This document shows, piece by piece, positions 6,859 to 13,726 of a stretch of 18,140 nt of DNA. The position numbers and the translations under genes were made by a program. Source of the stretch: Clostridiaceae bacterium (GTDB lineage: Bacteria > Bacillota > Clostridia > Oscillospirales > Acutalibacteraceae). Positions within the stretch are counted from its first letter, which is position 1. Each line of letters starts with the position of its first letter. The DNA lies in contig CAJGDQ010000008.1 in NCBI GenBank assembly GCA_904502215.1, positions 1 to 18,140 on the forward strand. Reading direction: 5' to 3'. The notes below the pieces were generated by a model. The model was not told the origin of the DNA. It saw only the letters and a list, made by a program, of their open reading frames with translations, and did not search any database.

Positions 6859-7105
6859 TTTCTCTCATAGTTCTAACAAAAACATCAATGTTGCCTAAAG
6901 CCAAAACTGTTGAAATTTCAAAATTTTCTAGCAAAGCATTCAGCATTTCAGTTTTTGTAACTTCCTTTTCCTTTAAAAGATTCCATAAAAAGACCGAGGT
7001 TCCCGTTAAAGCAATCATATTGTTTAACGGCTCTGCGCCCTTTTCAGCTACAACAACCCATTGACCCGACCTGTCAACAAGGTTATATCCCTCTTTAATT
7101 CTCAA
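6839..7105 (-). CDS. PqqD family protein (RiPP recognition element-like)
   Basis: 88 residues with the PqqD pattern: an N-terminal strand (RIKEGYNLVDR), VVAEKG, then LNNMIALTGTSVFLWNLL and a helical C-terminal half typical of the winged-helix RRE fold. PqqD-like proteins bind leader peptides of ribosomally made natural products and hand them to modifying enzymes. Here it is paired only with an ABC exporter; no radical SAM gene or precursor is seen within the window. The start is TTG, supported by GAGGTG 5 bases upstream. The family call is from pattern recognition; the biological substrate is unknown. Confidence 0.82.
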   Translation of the reverse strand: MRIKEGYNLVDRSGQWVVVAEKGAEPLNNMIALTGTSVFLWNLLKEKEVTKTEMLNALLENFEISTVLALGNIDVFVRTMRENGIVKE

Positions 7106-7140
7106 AATAACACCTCATTTTGTTAACAAAAGGTAAATTT

Positions 7141-7169
7141 ATTATATACCAAAATAAAATATATTGCAA
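7141..7169 (-). promoter_or_regulatory. Promoter of the PqqD-ABC exporter operon
   Basis: Minus strand: TTGCAA (7164-7169), a 17-base spacer, and a perfect TATAAT (7141-7146). Transcription would start near 7134, about 30 bases before the TTG start. Because TTGCAA is its own reverse complement, the same hexamer also serves as -35 for the divergent plus-strand promoter. Confidence 0.78.
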
Positions 7170-7193
7170 GTGTAATAACTTTTGGTGTATAAT
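7164..7193 (+). promoter_or_regulatory. Promoter of the DUF6106-like / nnr / lipoprotein operon
   Basis: Plus strand: TTGCAA (7164-7169), an 18-base spacer and a perfect TATAAT (7188-7193). Transcription would start near 7200, about 40 bases before the ATG at 7239. The -35 hexamer is shared with the divergent promoter. Confidence 0.7.
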
Positions 7194-7238
7194 ACCATTA
7201 ACATAAATATTATATTGTTATTTTGGGGGACTTATTCA

Positions 7239-7748
7239 ATGGATACTTTTTTTGAACAATTGGTAGCTATTAAGAAGGATTTTAAAACAATTCTTTTGTT
7301 TGCGGCTATTTGGTTATTTGCCTTGTTAATAATAGCTTTCTTGCTAATAACCTTTCTTTTGGAAGGCATAACCATTATTGCAGTTTTTGGTATAGGTTAT
7401 GGTGCTTTTAAGCTTTCTTCTTTGCTTAATATTGAATATGAGTATATAATCACTAACGGAATTTTAGATGTTGATAAAATAATCAACAAAAACTCAAGAA
7501 AGCGTCTTTTATCACTTGATTTAAGAACAGTTACAAGACTTGAAAAACACAACTCTTCAATTACCGAAAATATTAACAAAAAGCTTTTAACTTTTGCTTG
7601 CAACAAGGATGATGAAAATGCATTATTCCTTCTTGCCGAAACTGAGGGTAAATCATCTTCATACCTAGTATTCTCCCCTGATGAACGTATGCGTTCAGCG
7701 ATGCAAAAATATGTTCCGAAATTTATTGGAAACAGTATTTTAAAATAA
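7239..7748 (+). CDS. Small membrane protein, DUF6106-like
   Basis: 169 residues. Two adjacent hydrophobic segments (about 17-40 and 43-60) form a membrane hairpin. A soluble C-terminal part follows, beginning IEYEYIITNGILDVDKI (65-81) and KRLLSLDL, the pattern I associate with clostridial DUF6106 proteins. The IEYEY...NG-LD layout also resembles membrane-anchored PH-like domains. Function is unknown. I chose the ATG at 7239, which follows GGGGGA at 7225-7230. An in-frame TTG at 7182 lies upstream of the promoter -10 box and cannot be used from that promoter. It heads an operon with the NAD(P)HX repair gene 17 bases downstream. Confidence 0.75.
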   Translation: MDTFFEQLVAIKKDFKTILLFAAIWLFALLIIAFLLITFLLEGITIIAVFGIGYGAFKLSSLLNIEYEYIITNGILDVDKIINKNSRKRLLSLDLRTVTRLEKHNSSITENINKKLLTFACNKDDENALFLLAETEGKSSSYLVFSPDERMRSAMQKYVPKFIGNSILK

Positions 7749-7765
7749 GAAAGAGGTGCGCCGTT

Positions 7766-9190
7766 ATGATGGTGTTAACCAAGGCTTTAATAAGAGAGTC
7801 GGAGGAAAACGCTGTTAAAAGCGGCGCTTTTTCTTTTCGCAAATTAATGCTAATGGCAGGCAATTCGGCAACTGATATAATTCTAAAAAAGGTTGATATA
7901 AAAAATAAAAAAATCGCTGTTTTATGCGGTAATGGTAACAACGGCGGCGATGGTTTTGTTATCGCCAAAAAGCTCTATGAATATGGTGCTTTTGTAAATG
8001 TTATTCTTCCTTTAGGTAAGCCTCAAACCGAGGATTCAAAGCATTATTTTTCACTTTTAGGCGATATAAAAATAGCCGATTTTTCTGATAATTATGATAT
8101 AATAATTGATGCAGTTTTTGGCATTGGTTTAAACCGAGATATATCGGATGAATTATCCAATCTTTTCGATAAAATCAATAATAGCTCAGCCTATAAAATT
8201 TCTATTGATATTCCAAGCGGAGTTGAGGCTGATAGCGGCAAAGTTTTGAAAAATGCTATTTGCTCCGATTTAACAATAACATTCATTGCATTAAAACCCT
8301 GCTTTATGCTGCCTTATGGCTCTGATTACTGCGGTGAGGTAATCGTTTGTGATATTGGAGTTAAACCTATTGAATATAATTTTTTAACAACCGAAAAACC
8401 ATTTTTCAAAAAGAGAAAAAGGAACTGCCATAAAGGAGATTTTGGCCCTGTCCTTTCGATTTGCGGAAGCTACGGTATGGCAGGAGCTGCAATGCTATCG
8501 GCAAAGGCCGCTTTGAGAAGTGGAACAGGGGTAATAAAATGCGCTATTCCAAAAAGTATATATAGCCCATTCACTTCTTTCATACCCGAAGCCGTTTGTT
8601 TGCCATATGAAAATATTGAAAGCTTTGATTTTGAAACTGCTCTTTCAGGTTGCAAAGCAGTTCTTATAGGATGCGGTTTAGGCAACTCTAAAGAAACCCA
8701 TCAACTATTAGAAAAGCTTATAAATTTCTCTAATGTTCCTGTTGTAATTGATGCTGATGGCATAAATGCTCTCTCTAAGAACATAGAATTATTAAAGAAA
8801 AGCAAAGCTCCGATAATTTTAACTCCCCATCCTGCCGAAATGGCAAGACTACTCAATTCTACAACCTCATTTGTTGAGGAAAACAGGGTTGAAACCGCCG
8901 CCAAATTTGCTAAGGAACATAATGTAATTCTTGTTTTAAAGGGTGCTAATACCATCATTGCAAGCCCTGATGGCGAAATAAGATTTAATTTAGGCGGGAA
9001 TCCGGGAATGGCTACCGCAGGAAGCGGAGATGTTTTGGCGGGTGTTATAGTTTCCCTCTTGGCTCAAAACTTCTCGCCTTTTAATGCCGCAATTTCAGGT
9101 GTTTATTTGCATTCCGAGGCGGGCGATAAAGCGGCCGTTAAAAAGGGTGAAAGAGCAATGATAGCAAGTGATATAATTGAGGAGCTTTAA
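7766..9190 (+). CDS. nnr: Bifunctional NAD(P)H-hydrate epimerase / ADP-dependent NAD(P)H-hydrate dehydratase
   Basis: Metabolite-repair enzyme. The N-terminal YjeF_N domain interconverts R- and S-NAD(P)HX, and the C-terminal ribokinase-like domain dehydrates the S form back to NAD(P)H using ADP. In 474 residues the epimerase half shows GNGNNGGDG (55-63), DIIIDAVFGIG and IDIPSGVEADSG. The dehydratase half begins near GDFGPVLSICGSYGMAGAA and shows LTPHPAEMARLL, VLKGANT and NPGMATAGSGDVLAG, with its catalytic GSGD. The usual LMExAG motif near residue 30 reads LMLMAG, so the glutamate is replaced by leucine. The start at 7766 is 7 bases from AGAGGTG; an adjacent in-frame ATG at 7769 is possible. 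The 17-base gap to the upstream gene indicates one operon. Confidence 0.95.
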   Translation: MMVLTKALIRESEENAVKSGAFSFRKLMLMAGNSATDIILKKVDIKNKKIAVLCGNGNNGGDGFVIAKKLYEYGAFVNVILPLGKPQTEDSKHYFSLLGDIKIADFSDNYDIIIDAVFGIGLNRDISDELSNLFDKINNSSAYKISIDIPSGVEADSGKVLKNAICSDLTITFIALKPCFMLPYGSDYCGEVIVCDIGVKPIEYNFLTTEKPFFKKRKRNCHKGDFGPVLSICGSYGMAGAAMLSAKAALRSGTGVIKCAIPKSIYSPFTSFIPEAVCLPYENIESFDFETALSGCKAVLIGCGLGNSKETHQLLEKLINFSNVPVVIDADGINALSKNIELLKKSKAPIILTPHPAEMARLLNSTTSFVEENRVETAAKFAKEHNVILVLKGANTIIASPDGEIRFNLGGNPGMATAGSGDVLAGVIVSLLAQNFSPFNAAISGVYLHSEAGDKAAVKKGERAMIASDIIEEL

Positions 9191-9214
9191 TTATTTTCAA
9201 AATGAGGTTGTTTT

Positions 9215-9700
9215 TTGAAAAAATTATCAGTTCTTTTATGTTTATCCTTATTTCTTTGCGCATGTTCTGCTACTAACAGCAAAATATCACCTATTTGCCA
9301 TTCGGTTTCTTTTAATGCTGAAATAAATTACCAAACTGAACCCTTTGATTTTTTTGTTACTATAAACGATATTGGCGAAACCTATTTGGAAAATCGACAA
9401 GATGGTTATATTATCGAATTTTCAGAAATGGGTGTTAATTTTAAATATGGAGATTTGGTTTATAAAACCGAACTCACTGCCCTGCCTGATGATTTTAAGC
9501 TCGATTTGATACATACTATTTTTTCGGATATTTCAAAAAGTAAACCAATGGTAATATCCAAAAACGATAGTTTTTTCGTTGAGGGCGAAACTGAAAAATA
9601 TAAATATAAAGTGTTTTTCGGACTTAGTGGTTTGCCGCTTGAAATCATAGAAAAAAACAATAATATATCAATTATAATTTCAAATGCCAAGGTAATTTAA
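9215..9700 (+). CDS. Predicted lipoprotein of unknown function
   Basis: 161 residues. A signal peptide (KK, then a leucine-rich core) ends in a lipobox with lipidated cysteine C17 (FLCAC-S), so the mature protein should be anchored to the outer face of the membrane. The rest is a mostly beta-predicted domain with no motif I recognise. The ending (GLPLEI then NISIIISNAKVI) is reminiscent of LolA/LppX-type beta folds, but this is a weak impression. It starts at TTG 9215, preceded by GAGG. It lies 24 bases after the NAD(P)HX repair gene and probably shares its transcript. The terminator hairpin overlaps its last codons. Confidence 0.72.
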   Translation: MKKLSVLLCLSLFLCACSATNSKISPICHSVSFNAEINYQTEPFDFFVTINDIGETYLENRQDGYIIEFSEMGVNFKYGDLVYKTELTALPDDFKLDLIHTIFSDISKSKPMVISKNDSFFVEGETEKYKYKVFFGLSGLPLEIIEKNNNISIIISNAKVI

Positions 9701-9717
9701 ACCTTGGTATTTTTTAT
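9684..9717 (+). terminator. Intrinsic terminator of the nnr-lipoprotein operon
   Basis: ATGCCAAGGT (9684-9693) pairs with ACCTTGGTAT (9701-9710), 10 pairs including one G-T, around a 7-base loop, followed by a T-rich run. The 5' arm lies inside the last lipoprotein codons and the stop codon sits in the loop. Confidence 0.88.
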
Positions 9718-9726
9718 TTTTTTCCA

Positions 9727-9754
9727 TTGAAAAAACAGTCGAAATATGTATAAT
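9727..9754 (+). promoter_or_regulatory. Promoter of the amidase gene
   Basis: TTGAAA (9727-9732), a 16-base spacer, and TATAAT (9749-9754), starting right after the terminator T-run. The predicted start is near 9761, with a short leader and an AGGAGA ribosome binding site at 9774-9779. Confidence 0.75.
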
Positions 9755-9784
9755 AATAAATAGCAACCTTTCAGGAGATAAATA

Positions 9785-11782
9785 ATGAACAAAAAGAAAA
9801 TTTTAACCATAATCATATGTGTTTTAGGTGCATTAATTGCCGCCGCTGCGGCAGTTTTGATTATTTTGCATTTTGGAAAGGATATTAAAGAAGATATAAC
9901 AAATTCTTCATCCTCCCCTTTAATTTTGGATGATATAACAAGCTCAGTTCCGGCTGTTATAGAGGATAATGGAATTAGACTTGTTTTTTCCTCTCCAACC
10001 GCAAAAACCATCAATACCACCAATTCTCAAATCACATTTAGCGGAACTTCCGACATAGAAGAATCCCTAACCGTTAACGGAACCGAAATCGAGCGTTCAC
10101 TTGATGGAATTTTTAGCTATACAGCCGATTTATCGGTAGGTAAAAACACATTTAATTTTGTTCATAAGGGTGAAACCCATACCTTTACTGTTAACTACCG
10201 ATATGTAATTATAAATCAGTATTCCCCCGATAAAAGCCAGATATATTCAAGTAATGCAACATTCTCTGTTGGGGCAACTGCAAGAAAAGGAAGCGTTGTT
10301 ACAGCAACCTTTAATGGACAAACTATTACCCTATCGGTTAATGAAGAGGAAGATAACTCAGCTGAATTTATTGGATATTACGGCTCTTTTACCCTTCCCG
10401 TTAACAACGGATATGAGGATATATCACTTGGAAAGGTTGTATTTAAGGCAACACATAACGGAAAATACGAAAGCTTTTCTTCAGGGAATATTGTTTGCAA
10501 AAAACCTGACTTCATAGTTGAATTTGACCCTGATGCAACACCACTTGGAGATAGATACATAAACGTTGGCTCGGGAATTATTGCTGAAATAGTCGGTTAT
10601 GAAGCCGAAACCTTTGATGCTTATTCAACCGATGATGCTTCAAGGCCGACAAACAACTATTTACCAAAAGGAACAGTTGATTACTGTGCTCAAGGCAGCG
10701 TTTATTCCAAGGATAAAAAAGAATATGCCGTTTTGCGTTGTGGAAGACAGGTTTATCTTAAAAGAAAGGATATTCCAAGAAACAGTGAAACAGTTATAAC
10801 CACAAAGCGTGCCGGTCTTCTTCCCGAAACCAACCAATTAAATATTGCTTCATTTGAAAATACGGGAAGGCATACTATTTTAACCTTAGATACTGCTTGG
10901 AAAGCTCCGTTTTTCTTTGATTTATTACCGCAAGCTTATACTAGTCCCTCAAAACAGGATTACAGCATTAGTAATGTTACTTCAAGATATATTGATATAA
11001 CCTTTTGCTATTCCGATACCTTAGATGGCGAACTCATTATACCTGAAGATAACCCCATTTTCAGCCATTTTGAAATTATTAAAAACACCTCGGACTATAC
11101 CCTTCGTCTCTTCCTTAAAAAGCAAGGTGGTTTCTATGGTTGGGACTGCTATTATAACGAGCAAAATCAATTGGTTTTCGAATTCTTAAACCCCGCAAAA
11201 ATAACAACTGCAGAAAACAAATACGGCGTTGACCTTACAGGTGTTGTTATACTGATTGACGTAGGGCACGGCGGAGTGGACATTGGTGCCGAGGGGTTTG
11301 ATTCTAAAAATCATAATGAGGCAATTCAAAACCTTGCTCTCGCTAATAAGCTTGCAAATGAGCTTAAGTGCGCAGGTGCTACTGTTTATGCCACAAGAAA
11401 TGATAATTCAACAAGCTCAACCGATGATAAAATTAAAATACTAAAAAATATAAAACCTGATTTTTGCATTGCTATTCATCATAATTCTTATTACACTGCA
11501 AAACCAAACGGTTTTGAATCAAGGTATTTTAATTCCTTCTCAAAAAATGCAGCCGAATATGTTTATAACCACACATATAACACGGGAATTTATCAAAATC
11601 ATAAGTTCGGTTGGCATTATTACTTTATGGCAAGAGAAACCACTTGCCCGATTGTTCTGACAGAAAACGGATTTATTTCTAACAGTTATGATTATGCTAA
11701 CATTGTTAGTGAAGCTGCAAATATTAAAAAGGCTGAAGCCATAACTCGAGGTATTGCCGAATACTTTGCGAAAATTCAATAA
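9785..11782 (+). CDS. Membrane-anchored N-acetylmuramoyl-L-alanine amidase (Amidase_3)
   Basis: 665 residues. Zinc amidase that cuts the bond between N-acetylmuramic acid and the stem peptide of peptidoglycan. An N-terminal anchor (6-29) has an alanine-rich hydrophobic core and no clear signal-peptidase site. Two Ig-like beta modules follow (about 62-140 and 143-240), then an SH3-like patch around 295-335 and an AMIN-like beta region (about 355-470). The catalytic domain begins near 486. Zinc ligands are H495 (DVGHGG), E512 (NEAIQN) and H565 (AIHHNS), with catalytic E627 (LTENGF). All are intact, so activity is likely. The large N-terminal half probably positions the enzyme on the wall. It has its own promoter, and no terminator is evident after it. 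Confidence 0.92.
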   Translation: MNKKKILTIIICVLGALIAAAAAVLIILHFGKDIKEDITNSSSSPLILDDITSSVPAVIEDNGIRLVFSSPTAKTINTTNSQITFSGTSDIEESLTVNGTEIERSLDGIFSYTADLSVGKNTFNFVHKGETHTFTVNYRYVIINQYSPDKSQIYSSNATFSVGATARKGSVVTATFNGQTITLSVNEEEDNSAEFIGYYGSFTLPVNNGYEDISLGKVVFKATHNGKYESFSSGNIVCKKPDFIVEFDPDATPLGDRYINVGSGIIAEIVGYEAETFDAYSTDDASRPTNNYLPKGTVDYCAQGSVYSKDKKEYAVLRCGRQVYLKRKDIPRNSETVITTKRAGLLPETNQLNIASFENTGRHTILTLDTAWKAPFFFDLLPQAYTSPSKQDYSISNVTSRYIDITFCYSDTLDGELIIPEDNPIFSHFEIIKNTSDYTLRLFLKKQGGFYGWDCYYNEQNQLVFEFLNPAKITTAENKYGVDLTGVVILIDVGHGGVDIGAEGFDSKNHNEAIQNLALANKLANELKCAGATVYATRNDNSTSSTDDKIKILKNIKPDFCIAIHHNSYYTAKPNGFESRYFNSFSKNAAEYVYNHTYNTGIYQNHKFGWHYYFMARETTCPIVLTENGFISNSYDYANIVSEAANIKKAEAITRGIAEYFAKIQ

Positions 11783-11785
11783 TAC

Positions 11786-11814
11786 TTGAACTATATATTA
11801 AATTATAGTATAAT
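11786..11814 (+). promoter_or_regulatory. Promoter of the yhaM-trmK-rqcH operon
   Basis: TTGAAC (11786-11791), a 17-base spacer, and TATAAT (11809-11814), beginning four bases after the amidase stop codon. The predicted start near 11821 leaves a leader of about 24 bases with GGAGGT at 11833-11838. Confidence 0.8.
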
Positions 11815-11844
11815 ATTTTACATATAAGTTTTGGAGGTAAAAAA

Positions 11845-12816
11845 ATGAATTTCACCCCTATTGATAACAATGGTCTTGTTGATGGATTTTGCCTTATTAA
11901 ATCCATTGAACAAAAAACCTCTTCTAAGGGAGATAGTTATCTTGATATAATGCTCGGCGATAAAACCGGCGAAATTAACGCTAAGCTTTGGAGATACCAA
12001 AAGGAAGTTCACGGTGAATATACAACCAATGCAATCGTTAAGGTTAGAGGCACCATTTCTCAGTATAACGGAGCTGACCAATTAAGAATTGAGAAAATCC
12101 GCCCTGCTATGCCCGAGGATAATGTTAACCCATCCGATTTCGTGAAAACTGCTTCTTTTTCGGGCAACGAAATGTTTGATGAGCTATTTAACATTGCTGA
12201 AAATTTTAAGGATAATGAGCTTAAAACAATAGTTACCGCTATTCTTGCCGATAATAGAATGAATCTTCTTTATTGGCCTGCAGCTTTTAAGCTTCACCAT
12301 GCAGTCAGAGGCGGCTTATTGCTTCACACTTTGTCGATTGTTCGCTTAGCTCAAAAGGTATCAGAAATTTACACCTTTATTGATACCGAGCTTTTAATAG
12401 CAGGCGCTATTCTTCACGATATTGCTAAGCTCTCGGAATTTGAGGTTGCCGAATCAGGTATTGCAACAGGTTATTCAGCCGAGGGAAACCTTTTAGGCCA
12501 TCTTGCTATGGGTGCTATTTCGGTTAATAAATACGCCGAAAAATTAAATATCAGTTCAAAAACCGCCATGCTTCTTGAGCATATGATATTATCGCATCAC
12601 GGCGAGCCCGAATTTGGAGCCGCTGTTAGACCTATGTTTATTGAAGCCGAGCTTTTAAGCGAGCTTGACCTTATGGATTCGAGAATTTATGAGATGAAAG
12701 AAGCGGTTGAAAATACTGAGGTTGATGATTTTTCCGGTAGAGTTTGGGCAATGGATAACCGCAAGCTCTTTAACCACGGTAGAACAAACCTCGAAAATGA
12801 AACTAAACTATTTTAA
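11845..12816 (+). CDS. yhaM: 3'-5' exoribonuclease YhaM (OB-fold plus HD domain)
   Basis: 323 residues, the usual length. Residues 10-90 form an OB-type nucleic-acid-binding domain (YLDIMLGDKTGEINAKLW). The HD phosphohydrolase domain follows with H161 in the GGLLLHT stretch, H191-D192 in the HDIAK motif, further histidines at H219, H246 and H251, and D275. In Bacillus, YhaM trims short RNA and single-stranded DNA 3' ends. The ATG follows GGAGGT by 6 bases. It opens an operon whose later genes act on tRNA and stalled ribosomes, which fits an RNA-turnover role. Confidence 0.94.
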   Translation: MNFTPIDNNGLVDGFCLIKSIEQKTSSKGDSYLDIMLGDKTGEINAKLWRYQKEVHGEYTTNAIVKVRGTISQYNGADQLRIEKIRPAMPEDNVNPSDFVKTASFSGNEMFDELFNIAENFKDNELKTIVTAILADNRMNLLYWPAAFKLHHAVRGGLLLHTLSIVRLAQKVSEIYTFIDTELLIAGAILHDIAKLSEFEVAESGIATGYSAEGNLLGHLAMGAISVNKYAEKLNISSKTAMLLEHMILSHHGEPEFGAAVRPMFIEAELLSELDLMDSRIYEMKEAVENTEVDDFSGRVWAMDNRKLFNHGRTNLENETKLF

Positions 12817-12834
12817 AATTAAGGAGAAATTAAA

Positions 12835-13035
12835 ATGAAAATTACAAAAGATATGGTTATTGGCGATGTTCTTGATATTGATACCGGATGTGCTCAGTAT
12901 TTCTTTGAAATAGGTATGCACTGCCTTGGTTGCCCTGCATCACGAGGCGAAACCATTGAACAGGCTTGTGCTGTTCACGGAACTGACTGTGATGTTTTGG
13001 TTGAAAAACTCAACAAATATTTCGAGAATAAATAA
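12835..13035 (+). CDS. DUF1858 domain protein (redox-disulfide type)
   Basis: 66 residues. It matches the short DUF1858 family, also described as a hybrid-cluster-protein-associated redox disulfide domain. It has the KDMVIGDVL opening and a CxxC pair (C30 and C33, HCLGCP), plus C19. The cysteines suggest thiol-disulfide chemistry or metal binding in the cytoplasm, but no specific reaction is known. It is well expressed by appearance: AAGGAGA 8 bases before ATG. Its TAA shares one base with the next start (TAATG), coupling it to trmK. Confidence 0.88.
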   Translation: MKITKDMVIGDVLDIDTGCAQYFFEIGMHCLGCPASRGETIEQACAVHGTDCDVLVEKLNKYFENK

Positions 13036-13715
13036 TGCCAAACCTAAGTGTTAGATTATCGGTTATTTTAAATTTAGTGCCCGAGAGCGATTTGGTTGCC
13101 GATATCGGAACCGACCACGGTTATCTTGCGATAGAACTAATAAAATCAGGTAAGGCTAAAAAGGTTATTGCTTCCGATATTGGCGAAAAGCCTTTAAAAA
13201 ACGCTCAAAAAAACATAGAAAAAGCTAATGTTTCGGGTATTGAGTTAGTGCTTTCGGACGGGCTATCAAGCCTAAACGAAAGAATTGCCGATACTGTTAT
13301 TATTGCAGGTATGGGCGGTGAGGTTATTTCGGGTATTTTAAACCGTTCTAATAAAATTGCAAAAAGGAACAACACAACCTTCATCTTGCAACCAACAACC
13401 TCCCCCGAATTTTTGAGAAGATACCTTTATGATAATGGTTTTGAAATCATAAAGGAAGTTGCGGTTTTTGAAAACGGAAAGCTATATTCTGTTATGATGG
13501 TGGCTTTCGTTGATATAAAAGCCGAGAAAGAAGAAGGTTTTTATTATATCGGTTTAGTGTCCCCAAAAGATGATGTAGGAAGACTTTATATCGGAAAGCA
13601 AAGGTCTCGTTTGATAAAGAATATCTCTGCAATTTCTTCAATAGAGAGCAAAAGAACCGAATACAATCTATATAAATCAGCCTTCGATTATATTGAAAAG
13701 ATTTTAAACATTTAA
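13035..13715 (+). CDS. trmK: tRNA (adenine(22)-N(1))-methyltransferase
   Basis: 226 residues. SAM-dependent enzyme that makes m1A22 in the tRNA D-loop. Motif I is VADIGTDHGYLAIEL, at about residues 21-35. An acidic SAM-ribose position follows in ASDIGEKPLKNA, then IAGMGGEVI, characteristic of the TrmK/YqfN family, and LQPTTSPEFLRRYL. The C-terminal tail (SPKDD onward) is the helical extension of the family. It starts within the stop codon of the preceding gene and has no strong ribosome binding site, so coupling is likely. In Bacillus trmK neighbours a Nif3-like gene; here rqcH follows instead. Confidence 0.94.
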   Translation: MPNLSVRLSVILNLVPESDLVADIGTDHGYLAIELIKSGKAKKVIASDIGEKPLKNAQKNIEKANVSGIELVLSDGLSSLNERIADTVIIAGMGGEVISGILNRSNKIAKRNNTTFILQPTTSPEFLRRYLYDNGFEIIKEVAVFENGKLYSVMMVAFVDIKAEKEEGFYYIGLVSPKDDVGRLYIGKQRSRLIKNISAISSIESKRTEYNLYKSAFDYIEKILNI

Positions 13716-13726
13716 GGAGAATAAAT

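Noticed and set aside
7182..7238. In-frame TTG start extending the DUF6106-like protein by 19 residues
   Set aside because: It lies upstream of the -10 box and of the predicted transcription start; the ATG at 7239 has a GGGGGA site.
7106..7238. Search for a RiPP precursor peptide beside the PqqD-like gene
   Set aside because: The gap is filled by the two promoters and leaders. No short frame with a ribosome binding site was seen on either strand.
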